Origin: an uncultured Bacteroidales bacterium
Lineage (GTDB): Bacteria; Bacteroidota; Bacteroidia; Bacteroidales; UBA932
Direction: 5' to 3'
Assembly: GCA_949289565.1 (NCBI GenBank)
Contig: CASEOO010000019.1
Location: 1 to 53,057, forward strand
DNA length: 53,057 nucleotides
This document shows positions 29,570 to 38,593 of this stretch, piece by piece. The notes under the pieces were generated by a model. It made no database searches. It was given only the letters and a program-made list of their open reading frames with translations, and had not been told where the DNA came from. The translations under genes and the position numbers were made by a program. Position 1 is the stretch's first letter, and each line of letters starts with the position of its first letter.

Positions 29570-29763
29570 TATTTGGTTTCTGCAAAGCTGACATTTTAGA
29601 TTGCAAAAGGCAAGAAATTATTGTCATATTCACCTCAGGAAGCCTGATATTTTTCTCTTTTTTATAATTTTTCATGAATTATCGTCACATGCGCTTGTCA
29701 TTTTTCTGTTTTTTATCATGGTATTTGCCGCTATCTTCGCGAATTCACACATAATGATGTATA

Positions 29764-30522
29764 ATGAAAGCCAGCACAGAACTACTGCCATATATGAACT
29801 TCGGCCTGACAGAGGCCGGATGCGACGAGGCGGGAAGAGGGCCTCTCGCAGGGCCTGTATTCGCGGCCTCAGTGATATTGCCGGAAGACTTCCGGCATCC
29901 GCTGCTGAACGATTCGAAGAAAATGACGGAAAAAGCCAGGGATCTGCTCAGGCCGGTTATCGAAAAAGAGGCCATCTCTTATGCTGTGGAAGCAGTGGAA
30001 GCGGCGGAAATAGACACCATCAACATCCTTAACGCCTCTATTGCAGGAATGCAGAGAGCCGTTATGAGACTGTCTGTCACGCCGGACTTCATTCTGGTCG
30101 ACGGGAATCGGTTCAGGCCATTTTCATATATTGCCGCCTTGGCGGCTGAAAAAGGATTGGCCGGAAGAGGCGAGAGTAATACGGGAGGCGAAAAGAGTGC
30201 AGGCGGGGAAGATCTGACGAAAACATTGGCCGGAGGCCAGACAAGCGAGAAAGAAATTCTGGAAAGGTATGACAGGATTCCGTACAGCTGCATAGTCAAG
30301 GGGGACGGGAAATTCGCATCCATAGCCGCGGCATCGGTTCTGGCGAAGACCTGGCGTGATGAATTCATGAGGAAAATCGCGGCCGAGTATCCCATGTACG
30401 GATGGGACAGGAATATGGGCTACCCTACACGGGAGCATGTAGAAGCCATCCGGAAATACGGGTTCTCGCCATACCACAGGAAAAGTTTCCATCTGAAGGA
30501 ACTGGAGCCTGCCCTGTGGTGA
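29764..30522 (+). CDS. rnhB: Ribonuclease HII with an extra loop
   Basis: RNase HII cuts RNA in RNA-DNA hybrids and removes single ribonucleotides from DNA. The active-site start CDEAGRGPLAGPV (Asp21, Glu22), the LVDGN Asp113 and the SIAAASVLAKTWRDEF Asp199 are all present. The family end YGFSPYHRKSFH is intact. At 252 residues it is about 50 longer than usual. The excess lies at about 120-171, between VDGN and the IVKGDGKFASIAAAS block, and is Gly/Glu/Ser-rich and probably flexible. Confidence 0.95.
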   Translation: MKASTELLPYMNFGLTEAGCDEAGRGPLAGPVFAASVILPEDFRHPLLNDSKKMTEKARDLLRPVIEKEAISYAVEAVEAAEIDTINILNASIAGMQRAVMRLSVTPDFILVDGNRFRPFSYIAALAAEKGLAGRGESNTGGEKSAGGEDLTKTLAGGQTSEKEILERYDRIPYSCIVKGDGKFASIAAASVLAKTWRDEFMRKIAAEYPMYGWDRNMGYPTREHVEAIRKYGFSPYHRKSFHLKELEPALW

Positions 30523-30560
30523 ATCCGCAACGTCCCGGATAAAACTCCGGCAGGTGAAAG

Positions 30561-30591
30561 TTTGTTAAATCCGAAAGTGTTCCTACCTTTG
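30561..30591 (+). promoter_or_regulatory. Promoter of the 30626 lipoprotein gene
   Basis: A -33 TTTG (30561-30564), a 19-nt spacer and a -7 TACCTTTG (30584-30591) match the Bacteroidetes consensus exactly. Transcription should begin near 30596, too close to the ATG at 30602. This favours ATG 30626 as the start. Confidence 0.82.
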
Positions 30592-30625
30592 CCGGCATAT
30601 AATGACCAATGACAATCATTTTATC

Positions 30626-32419
30626 ATGAATAAGAAATGTATTTTCAGCAAATTCCTGATGCTTTCGATGGCGCTGTACGCAATATCTTCATGCGATCCG
30701 TCCGCACAGGATGGCGATGACGGTCTCATGTTCCCTGACGGCAGCGTTTCGTATGACGATCGGCTGATTCTGGGCAGCACTCTGACACTCAGGATTTATG
30801 AGAATAGTCTTGTGTCACCGGAGATCTTTGTCGGCGGACAGAAAATGGACGCGGAATTCAAGGTAACGGATGATTCATCAGCAGAAAGCCCCGTAACTGA
30901 AATCAGCATAGATTTCCCGGAGGCCATCACAGATGAAATGCAGACGGGAATAGACGGAAACATCTGCCATATAAGGCTCAGGACCGGCATAGAGGGAGAG
31001 GAAGGTATAGCCGAAGAAATCATAGCGGAGATCAGGCTGTATGAAAAAATTTCGGAATTCATAGAGGATATCACCACAGGAGTGCCTTACACTGCCGATA
31101 TAGGAAGTGCTTGCTGCCTTTATCTCGACCCTGAACAGGAAATAGAATACAGCGCCCATGACGGCAGCTACGAAATCCCGATGAAGATAGCAGGAGAGGT
31201 CCCAGAACGTCTCTGTTTCTTCGACAAGGATGACAACACACTCTGGCACGTATATATGCGTCAGGTCATGTCCATATCCGAAGACTATATCTACGCGGAG
31301 CTCGAATTCCCTACAAGTCTTGACACTCTTTACACTGACTTCCAGACATCCATAGGGAAAGCATACCAGAGTTTCGGCATGGAATACAGGAATGTGCTGA
31401 TGAGAGTGTCTGACGGAAAACTGCTGACAATGCCCGGAAACTCCTATGCGGACGGAATAGAACACTACAGCCATTTGAGCCATTGTATATCAGACAACGA
31501 ATTCTTTTTTTCGGAAAACATCACAAGAAACGACGGACAGATGCCGAGAATAAGATTGTATGAAATCAATGGTGACAGCATCAATGAAATAGACCAATTC
31601 CATCCGGGCGAGTATCCGGAAGATGCAGGTTCATTCTATTGGACGGCAAATGAAAACGGCATAATAATAAGCGGATCGGACTACTTCTCTTTCGAGGAAA
31701 TGAGACTGAACGGAGGTCTTTACTATGAAAAGGATGACGGGCAGGGACACAAGTACAACGAAAAGCTTGAATATGCCTATTATATTCTCGAACCGTTCAT
31801 GGCGGCAGACGGGAAATTCTATACAGTGCTCGGCTATCGCAACTATGTCACCGGGACATATTATGTGACTCCGAGGCTTTACAGAATGGACAAAGATGCC
31901 ATATTCACACCTGTAACGGACCTCGGTGAGGAAACGGAGAATCTGGTCGAACACCATGCATTCAATGTCACATACAACGGAAATACTTACGTTTTCCATG
32001 ACGGAGGATACTGCACCATCGCGTCGGACGGAGAAGTAGTTTCAGAAAGCGGCGGCACGGAGATCAGAATAAGCGGACTGTCCTCAAAAAGCAAAGAATA
32101 TTGGCCTTATAATACAGCCGGATTCTATTATCTGCCTGAAGACGACTCGTATTATCATGTGCTGTCCCTCGAAAATCCAGCATCGGAAGCCATCCCTCTT
32201 GATGTAAGCTCAAGCTACTGGTATCAGGACGTGATAGGAGACACCGCTGTTTTCATGGAATTCAACGGGTCTGAGAATTCGCGGTGCAAGATAGTGACCG
32301 GGAGTACGGTAAAATACGACCTGACTCTGGACAGGCTGGATTCAAGCCCGGGCAGAAGCAACTGGACTGTGGTCGGCGGAAGTTCTATCCGGCAGGAAAC
32401 GGCTCTTTCCATGAAATGA
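30626..32419 (+). CDS. Large exported lipoprotein of unknown function
   Basis: The 597-residue protein starts with a signal peptide and lipobox (YAISSC, then DPSAQDGDDG). The acidic stretch after Cys resembles surface-export signals of Bacteroidetes lipoproteins. The mature protein is rich in beta-strand patterns with recurring aromatic-Gly-Asp turns (ADGKFYTVLGYRNY, NGNTYVFHDGGYC). A beta-propeller or stacked beta-sandwich is suggested. I do not recognise a family. It has its own strong promoter; the S46 peptidase follows after 89 bases and may be co-transcribed. Confidence 0.8.
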   Translation: MNKKCIFSKFLMLSMALYAISSCDPSAQDGDDGLMFPDGSVSYDDRLILGSTLTLRIYENSLVSPEIFVGGQKMDAEFKVTDDSSAESPVTEISIDFPEAITDEMQTGIDGNICHIRLRTGIEGEEGIAEEIIAEIRLYEKISEFIEDITTGVPYTADIGSACCLYLDPEQEIEYSAHDGSYEIPMKIAGEVPERLCFFDKDDNTLWHVYMRQVMSISEDYIYAELEFPTSLDTLYTDFQTSIGKAYQSFGMEYRNVLMRVSDGKLLTMPGNSYADGIEHYSHLSHCISDNEFFFSENITRNDGQMPRIRLYEINGDSINEIDQFHPGEYPEDAGSFYWTANENGIIISGSDYFSFEEMRLNGGLYYEKDDGQGHKYNEKLEYAYYILEPFMAADGKFYTVLGYRNYVTGTYYVTPRLYRMDKDAIFTPVTDLGEETENLVEHHAFNVTYNGNTYVFHDGGYCTIASDGEVVSESGGTEIRISGLSSKSKEYWPYNTAGFYYLPEDDSYYHVLSLENPASEAIPLDVSSSYWYQDVIGDTAVFMEFNGSENSRCKIVTGSTVKYDLTLDRLDSSPGRSNWTVVGGSSIRQETALSMK

Positions 32420-32508
32420 GTTCGATGGAACAATTCCGAGCTGAATAATTCATCGGACTGATGCCAAAACAAGCCTTGTGTGAAATAATTTAAAACAACC
32501 AATATACG

Positions 32509-34671
32509 ATGAAGAAAATCTTGACAATGGCGGCGCTGGCGCTGATGCTTCTGCCTGCACGTGCAGACGAAGGAATGTGGCTGCTTCCGCTGCTTCAGAA
32601 AATGAATGAAAACACGATGCAGGAGCTTGGCTGCAGACTCTCGGCCGAGCAGATTTACAGCATCAACCACTCGTCGCTGAAAGATGCCATAGTGCAGTTC
32701 GGCGGAGGATGTACAGGAGAAATAGTGTCGGACGAAGGTCTGCTTCTGACGAACCACCACTGCGGCTATGCAAGCATCCAGAAACTCAGCACGGTCGAGC
32801 ATGACTACCTGACGGATGGATACTGGGCCATGAACAGAAGCGAGGAGCTTCCCGTAGAAGGCCTGACCGTGACTTTCATGGAAAGCATGAAGGATGTCAC
32901 CGACGAAATCTTCAAGGCGGCTGAAAAGGCCAGGAAAGAGTATAAAGACAGTGCAAACGTGGATGACCTGGCGGCCGAGGCTATAGGCGATGCCATCAGT
33001 GCACTGCAGGCAGACGCCGAAGAGAAAAATCCTCACTGCACAGCGGCGGTGATACCTTTCTATGATACAAATGTCTGGTATCTGATTGTCTACAAAGAAT
33101 TCAACGACATCCGTTTCGTAGGAGCTCCGCCTTCTTCCATCGGAAAATTCGGTGCAGACACTGACAACTGGGTATGGCCTCGCCACACAGGTGATTTTTC
33201 AGTATTCCGCGTCTATGCCGGCAAAGACAACAACCCTGCCCCATATTCGGAAGACAATGTGCCGTACACTCAAAAAAAGCATCTGAGCATCTCTCTGAAC
33301 GGAATTTCTGAAGGAGACTACACTATGATTATGGGCTATCCGGGGAGAACCACCAGATTCCAGACATCGCCGGAACTCGATTTGCAGCTGAAAATGAATG
33401 ACATCAGAATAGCGGCCAGGACTATCAGGCAGGATATTCTCATGGAAGACATGCTGGCCGACCCTGCAGTCAGGATAAAATATGCCAGCAAATATGCCAT
33501 GTCTTCCAACGGATGGAAAAAATGGCAGGGAATGAAACTCGCATTCACCAAACTCGATGTCATAGGACGGGCTGAGCAGGAAGAAAAAGCATTTTCCGAA
33601 TGGGCAGAAGCTAAAAAGTCCAGGATGGAGAAATACGGGAATGCTCTGGACCGCATCCGGCAAGGCATCTCTGAAGGAACAGAGCCAAACCTGCAATATA
33701 CTATCGCCACGGAATCCATATACAGGATAGAACTCCAGCAGATAGCATCAAGCTTGCATAGCAAGTTCAGCACTGCGCTGTTCAAAGACTCAGCCAAGGA
33801 CACGCTGGCGGCTCTCCAGCTGGCCTGCGACGAGCTTCTGCCGGTCTACAAAGACTACTCCGCACCGACAGACAAGAAAGTCGCCGCCGCCATGCTGGAA
33901 TATTTCAGGGACAATGCCGCCGAAGGCCAATGGCTGACAGGGATCTCAGATGATTTCGGGACAATGGACATCGCCGGATATGTAGACTCCCTTTTCTCAT
34001 CAAGCGTGTTCACATCGCCTGAAAAACTGAAAGCAGCTATAAATGAAGGAGGATGGGAGGCTGTCGCCAATGACCCTGCCACAGTGCTGTCAGAACAAGT
34101 GAACAAAGCCATAGTTTCAATCTATCCTGGACTCATGGCCAGTGACAAACTCCTGGCAGAAGCCAGAAAAACCTACACAGCCGGCCTGCTGGAGTGGAAG
34201 AAGGGCGAGCCTTCATATCCGGACGCGAACTTCACCATGAGACTGACATACGGCACAGTCAAGGGCTATTCGCCCAAGGATGCCGTCATTTACCGCTGTT
34301 ATACCACTCTGGACGGGGTCATGGAAAAAGAAGACCCTGAAAACTGGGAATTCGTAGTTCCTGACAGGCTTAAAGAACTTTGGGAAACTGGGGATTTCGG
34401 CGGATACGCCATGCCGGACGGGAAAATGCCGGTAGCTTTCCTGTCGAACAATGACATCACCGGAGGGAATTCAGGCAGTCCTGTCCTCAATGCTGACGGC
34501 CATCTCATCGGACTGGCTTTCGACGGGAACTGGGAGTCCATGAGCAGCGATGTGATGTTCGAGCCTGAACTGCAGAGATGCATCAATGTAGATATCCGGT
34601 ACGTTCTCTTCATCATCGATAAATTCGGCGGCGCAGGCTGGCTTCTCGATGAAATGGATATAGTAGAATAA
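32509..34671 (+). CDS. S46 dipeptidyl-peptidase, DPP7-like
   Basis: The 720-residue periplasmic serine exopeptidase of family S46 has a signal peptide (MKKILTMAALALMLLPARA). The triad can be read as His84 (TNHHCGY), Asp229 (WPRHTGDF) and Ser655 (GGNSGSP), close to DPP11 of Porphyromonas gingivalis. Residue 673, as I recall it, sets S1 specificity (Arg in acid-specific DPP11, Gly in DPP7). Here it is Gly (AFDGNWE), which points to hydrophobic P1 preference. The enzyme releases dipeptides from the N-termini of peptides for uptake. Confidence 0.93.
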   Translation: MKKILTMAALALMLLPARADEGMWLLPLLQKMNENTMQELGCRLSAEQIYSINHSSLKDAIVQFGGGCTGEIVSDEGLLLTNHHCGYASIQKLSTVEHDYLTDGYWAMNRSEELPVEGLTVTFMESMKDVTDEIFKAAEKARKEYKDSANVDDLAAEAIGDAISALQADAEEKNPHCTAAVIPFYDTNVWYLIVYKEFNDIRFVGAPPSSIGKFGADTDNWVWPRHTGDFSVFRVYAGKDNNPAPYSEDNVPYTQKKHLSISLNGISEGDYTMIMGYPGRTTRFQTSPELDLQLKMNDIRIAARTIRQDILMEDMLADPAVRIKYASKYAMSSNGWKKWQGMKLAFTKLDVIGRAEQEEKAFSEWAEAKKSRMEKYGNALDRIRQGISEGTEPNLQYTIATESIYRIELQQIASSLHSKFSTALFKDSAKDTLAALQLACDELLPVYKDYSAPTDKKVAAAMLEYFRDNAAEGQWLTGISDDFGTMDIAGYVDSLFSSSVFTSPEKLKAAINEGGWEAVANDPATVLSEQVNKAIVSIYPGLMASDKLLAEARKTYTAGLLEWKKGEPSYPDANFTMRLTYGTVKGYSPKDAVIYRCYTTLDGVMEKEDPENWEFVVPDRLKELWETGDFGGYAMPDGKMPVAFLSNNDITGGNSGSPVLNADGHLIGLAFDGNWESMSSDVMFEPELQRCINVDIRYVLFIIDKFGGAGWLLDEMDIVE

Positions 34672-34750
34672 TTCATTGGACTGACGGAGGCCGACCGGAA
34701 GGATACTTTCTGAGTTACGCTTCGGGGCACCTCCGTTAAATGATACGATA

Positions 34751-35812
34751 ATGAAACAGAACGAAATAATGAAAATGCTCTACGATGTTCAGCATCCTGC
34801 TAAGGGAGACAAGAACATCGTGGAGCTCGGCATGGTAGACAAGGTGGAGATAGACGGGAACAAGGTGACAGTCACTCTCGCCTTTCCAAAACACCGCGAT
34901 CCGCTCGCAGAATATCTCATCGGAAGCGCCAAGGCGGCGCTGATCAGACATATCCCGGGAGTGGAAGCCGAAATAAAAACTGTCATCAAAGATGCCGGGA
35001 AGAAGCCAGCCGGGCTGGATCTCGGCACAGAAGAGCTCGAGAATGTGAAATGCATTATCGGCGTAGCCTCAGGCAAGGGAGGAGTAGGAAAATCAACAGT
35101 GGCCGTCAACCTGGCTGTGGCTCTGGCCCGTCTCGGATACAAAGTCGGGCTGGCTGACGCCGATGTATACGGGCCTTCCGTGCCCAAGATGACAGGAACG
35201 GAGAACCAGATGCCGGAAGCTTATAAGGAAGGCGAGAAGGAAGTCATCATGCCTCTGGAAAAATACGGAGTGAAATGGATGTCCATCGGATATTTCGCCA
35301 AGCCTGAACAGGCGCTTATCTGGAGAGGCCCGATGGCCTGCAATGCCCTCAAGCAGATGATTCTGCAGGTGAGATGGGGGGAGCTGGACTTTCTGCTTAT
35401 CGACATGCCTCCCGGGACAGGGGACATCCATATCAGCCTCGTACATGACATTCCTCTCTCAGGGGCCGTCATAGTGAGCACACCTCAGGCAGTGGCCCTT
35501 GCAGATGTGGAAAAGGGAGTAAACATGTTCCGCAACACAAGCGTGAACAAGCCTATCCTCGGGCTGATAGAGAACATGGCCTGGTTCACGCCGGAAGAGC
35601 TGCCAGAAAACAAGTACTATATTTTCGGAAAAGACGGAGGAAAGGCCATGGCAGAAAAATACGGCATTCCGCTTTTAGGCCAGATCCCTCTTGTCCAGGG
35701 AATACGCGAAGCCGGAGATGACGGCGAACCAGTGGCGCTTTCTTCAAGACCTGACGGAGAGGCATTTGTTCTGCTCGCGGAAAAAGCAGCCGAGGCCGCC
35801 GCACTCCTTTAG
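34751..35812 (+). CDS. Mrp/NBP35-family iron-sulfur carrier ATPase
   Basis: The 353-residue cytoplasmic P-loop protein delivers or assembles iron-sulfur clusters. An N-terminal MIP18/DUF59-like domain (about 1-90) precedes the ATPase with the deviant Walker A GKGGVGKST near residue 112. The domain continues with DADVYGPSVPKM and LIDMPPGTGDIH. The CxxC pair used by many homologues is replaced by the Bacteroidetes form ENMAWFTPEELPENKYY, so cluster binding may differ. Length is typical. It is a single gene with a long hairpin downstream. Confidence 0.93.
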   Translation: MKQNEIMKMLYDVQHPAKGDKNIVELGMVDKVEIDGNKVTVTLAFPKHRDPLAEYLIGSAKAALIRHIPGVEAEIKTVIKDAGKKPAGLDLGTEELENVKCIIGVASGKGGVGKSTVAVNLAVALARLGYKVGLADADVYGPSVPKMTGTENQMPEAYKEGEKEVIMPLEKYGVKWMSIGYFAKPEQALIWRGPMACNALKQMILQVRWGELDFLLIDMPPGTGDIHISLVHDIPLSGAVIVSTPQAVALADVEKGVNMFRNTSVNKPILGLIENMAWFTPEELPENKYYIFGKDGGKAMAEKYGIPLLGQIPLVQGIREAGDDGEPVALSSRPDGEAFVLLAEKAAEAAALL

Positions 35813-35835
35813 CAGACCTTGCACGGCAATACCTG

Positions 35836-35888
35836 CAGAAAGGTACGCACCGGCACACGGGAAACCGTGACGGAAGCGTACCTTTCTG
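35836..35888 (+). terminator. Long hairpin after the Mrp gene
   Basis: CAGAAAGGTACGC (35836-35848) pairs with GCGTACCTTTCTG (35876-35888) for 13 bp. The apex contains a second stem CACGG-gaaa-CCGTG (35856-35869) closed by a GNRA-type loop. No long T-run follows, but position after a stop codon and before a new transcription unit fits termination or mRNA 3' protection. Confidence 0.6.
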
Positions 35889-35987
35889 GTATTTTCAGAC
35901 TGGCGATGCAAGATTTTCCGGTTTGCGGATTTAATATTCCGGAGAAACCATTATAATCCGCAAAAGGAAAATTTTAAACATTGGAAT

Positions 35988-36767
35988 ATGAAAACGAAAA
36001 TGAAACCCAAATTCCTGGGGATGGCGGCTATTCTCGCCATGCCGTTCTTCCAATCCTGCCTGAACAACGATGACGGCTACGACTATTCCATCTTGTCGCC
36101 GGACGCGATAGTCACGGTAAAGCCTGTCGTCAATGACGGGGCCGACTATTTCTATATGCAGCTGAACGATGAAGAAAAGCTCTGGCCGCTGGACAACACT
36201 GCTCTGCCATACAAGGAAAAGGAAATGCGCGCTTTCGTGAACTTCACCGAGACTGACATGCCTTCCGACGTGAAAGGCGAAGGATACAGCAAGGCCGTGA
36301 AGATAAACTGGATGGACAGCATCCTGACGAAGAAAACAGTCGTCTTTGAAGAAGGCGAAAACATCACACTGGCGCAAAAATACGGCAACGACCCTGTGGA
36401 AATATACGCAGACTGGATGACGAATGTAGAAGACGGCTACCTGACCATCCATTTCGTCACCCGCTGGGGAAACTCCGGAATCAAGCATGAACTGAATCTG
36501 GTCACAGGGCTGAATGAAGAAGACCCTTACGAAGTGAGATTCACGCACAATGCACACGGAGACGGAACATATTATGAAGGTGACGGCATCGTGGCTTTCA
36601 GACTGCAGGATCTTCCTGACACGAAAGGTGAAACTGTCAAGCTTACGCTGAAATTCGATTCGTTCAGCGGGGAAAAGACCGCAACATTCGATTACTGCAC
36701 CCGCGCCGACTGGCAGACTCCGGAAGAAGAATCCCCTGAGACCCCGGAAGAAACTCCGGCTGACTGA
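35988..36767 (+). CDS. NigD-like lipoprotein
   Basis: The 259-residue exported lipoprotein has a lipobox (FFQSC, Cys about residue 23) followed by the acidic LNNDDGYD. Its N-terminal and C-terminal beta-sandwich halves match the NigD-like family of Bacteroidetes, including HFVTRWGNSGIKHELNLV. NigD proteins were first noted next to bacteriocin-type genes, but most have no known role. It lies 14 bases before the sigma-factor gene, so the two are probably one transcript. The C-terminus is a Glu/Thr/Pro-rich tail. Confidence 0.85.
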   Translation: MKTKMKPKFLGMAAILAMPFFQSCLNNDDGYDYSILSPDAIVTVKPVVNDGADYFYMQLNDEEKLWPLDNTALPYKEKEMRAFVNFTETDMPSDVKGEGYSKAVKINWMDSILTKKTVVFEEGENITLAQKYGNDPVEIYADWMTNVEDGYLTIHFVTRWGNSGIKHELNLVTGLNEEDPYEVRFTHNAHGDGTYYEGDGIVAFRLQDLPDTKGETVKLTLKFDSFSGEKTATFDYCTRADWQTPEEESPETPEETPAD

Positions 36768-36781
36768 CGTCTGGCAAACCG

Positions 36782-37348
36782 ATGGGCAGAACAGCAGGAC
36801 AGAAGCTGGCAGAAAGACTGAAGAATAGAGACCAGACAGCGATGAGAGAGCTGTACGGCCTCTATTCAGGCTATCTGTACGCCCTTTGCCGCAGATATGT
36901 CTCTGACAAAGAAACTGCGAAAGACATCCTTCAAGACAGCTTTGTAAAGATTTTCTCATCCATCGGAAATTTTCAGGACCGCGGAGAAGGGTCTATGAAA
37001 GCCTGGATGAGCAAGATAGTGATAAATGAAGCCCTGAAACATCTCCGCAAAACTGTCAGAAACGACATCTTCGTGACCTCTGCAGACCTGCCGGACATCC
37101 CGGAAGACGAGGATGACAGCGGCATCGACCTGAAAGATATTCCTGCCTCAGTGATACAGGACATGATTCTCAGGCTTCCTGATGGCTACAGAACGGTATT
37201 CAACCTGTATGTATTCGAAGAAATGAGCCACAAGGAAATCGCGGAATTCTTGGGAATCAAAGAAAATTCATCGGCATCCCAGTACCACAGGGCAAAGGCA
37301 TTGCTGGCCAAATGGCTGAACGATTATAGAAAAGAAAGACATGACTGA
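36782..37348 (+). CDS. ECF-type RNA polymerase sigma factor
   Basis: The 188-residue protein has region 2 (ELYGLYSGYLYALCRRYVSD, then AKDILQDSFVKIF) and region 4 (LPDGYRTVFNLYVFEEMSH, KEIAEFLGIKENSSASQYHRAK) of group 4 sigma factors, joined by a short acidic linker. No region 3 is present. It should direct RNA polymerase to a small regulon including its own operon. The following gene overlaps by 8 bases and begins with an anti-sigma-like segment. Confidence 0.93.
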   Translation: MGRTAGQKLAERLKNRDQTAMRELYGLYSGYLYALCRRYVSDKETAKDILQDSFVKIFSSIGNFQDRGEGSMKAWMSKIVINEALKHLRKTVRNDIFVTSADLPDIPEDEDDSGIDLKDIPASVIQDMILRLPDGYRTVFNLYVFEEMSHKEIAEFLGIKENSSASQYHRAKALLAKWLNDYRKERHD

Positions 37349-38591
37349 CTGGAAAGAAAATATAAGAAAAGAGATGTCCGGCTACGCTGAGCCCGCCCCC
37401 GAAGGACTGCTGGAGGAAATTCTGGCGGCTGTGGACAAAGACAGGAAACGGAGGAAAAACGTCATCGTCCTGCTGTCGTCAATGGCCGCCGCGGCAGTTC
37501 TGGCAGCCTTGACCGTCTTAATGCCTGGAAGGGAATACGGGACGTACAGTCCGGCAGCGTCCGGCAGCATCATATCCGGCGGCCCCGAAATCATCAGGAT
37601 CGACAGGATACCGCCGGCTTCGGAAATGAAAGATTTCCCGAGACCAGACAGAAATATTGTCCTGGCGGACAATGATATTGACGCAGAAAATTCCGATGCC
37701 CTTGCGGGCAATGACAGCGATTATGACATGGACGACGCCATTGCCGGAGGCAATTCTGAAGCCCTTGCGGGCAATGAAAAGGAAGCGTCCGGCATTGTCC
37801 GGAAGGACAGCAAAAAGAATGAGAGCGCTGACTGCAATGAAGAATCTTTCAGCGACGGATACGGGTGGAAGGATATTCTTCTGGCTGAAGCCGGCAGGGA
37901 AGAACGCAAAGGCCGACCGGTTTTCGGGGTATATGCTTCTGGATTGACAGGCGGCGGGACACGGCATTCCGGCTACAGCCAGGCAGTGAATACGGCGGCC
38001 GCGGCTGCGTCTATGAGCTACGGGGACAATTCCCTGGCAGGAATCATGATGTTCAACAGGTCGAAGGAAGTCAGCACGGAATCCCGGCATTATCTGCCGT
38101 TGAAAGCAGGTGTGTCCGTGTCATATGCCCTGACTCCGCGGTGGAGTATAGAAAGCGGGCTTGCCTATTCATGGCTGCTTTCGAAGTCAAAGACAGGCAG
38201 CGAATCCTACTATGTAGACAGCAGGCAGACGCTGCACTATCTCGGCATTCCGCTGAACGTAAACTTCCATATCTGGCAGAACAGCCGGCTGGATGTATAT
38301 GCCTCTGCCGGAGGTATGCTAGAGAAATGCATCGGCGGAACTGTAAGGTCAGACTATGTCTATGGCGGCGATGTACGGGAAAGCGGCAGGGAAAAACTGA
38401 CAGTAAAACCGCTGCAGTGGTCTGTCGGAGCTTCGGCAGGACTTCAGTTCAAACTGTCCGGCATCGTGGGGCTGTATCTGGAACCAGGGGTAATCTATCA
38501 TTTCGCAAACGGGTCCGAAGTAGAGACTGCCTATTCAGCGCATCCACTGAATTTCAACCTCAACCTCGGACTCCGGTTCTCGCTGAAATAA
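37341..38591 (+). CDS. Anti-sigma-like N-terminus joined to an outer-membrane-type beta-barrel
   Basis: This 416-residue protein starts inside the sigma gene (8-base overlap). Residues 1-35 are cytoplasmic-like (MTDWKENIRKEMSGY), followed by one transmembrane helix (about 39-61). A low-complexity linker carries two copies of ALAGN-type repeats (around residues 115-150, DNA copies share GCCCTTGCGGGCAATGA). From about 200 the sequence has the alternating pattern of an 8-10 strand barrel ending LNLGLRFSLK. Similar sigma-barrel pairs are common in Bacteroidetes. The layout suggests an envelope-spanning anti-sigma sensor. Direct evidence for anti-sigma action is absent. Confidence 0.8.
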   Translation: MTDWKENIRKEMSGYAEPAPEGLLEEILAAVDKDRKRRKNVIVLLSSMAAAAVLAALTVLMPGREYGTYSPAASGSIISGGPEIIRIDRIPPASEMKDFPRPDRNIVLADNDIDAENSDALAGNDSDYDMDDAIAGGNSEALAGNEKEASGIVRKDSKKNESADCNEESFSDGYGWKDILLAEAGREERKGRPVFGVYASGLTGGGTRHSGYSQAVNTAAAAASMSYGDNSLAGIMMFNRSKEVSTESRHYLPLKAGVSVSYALTPRWSIESGLAYSWLLSKSKTGSESYYVDSRQTLHYLGIPLNVNFHIWQNSRLDVYASAGGMLEKCIGGTVRSDYVYGGDVRESGREKLTVKPLQWSVGASAGLQFKLSGIVGLYLEPGVIYHFANGSEVETAYSAHPLNFNLNLGLRFSLK

Positions 38592-38593
38592 CG

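Noticed and set aside
37657..37760. GCCCTTGCGGGCAATGA direct repeats as a mobile or CRISPR-type repeat
   Set aside because: Only two copies, in frame and coding for the ALAGN linker repeat of the barrel protein. Simple coding low-complexity is enough.
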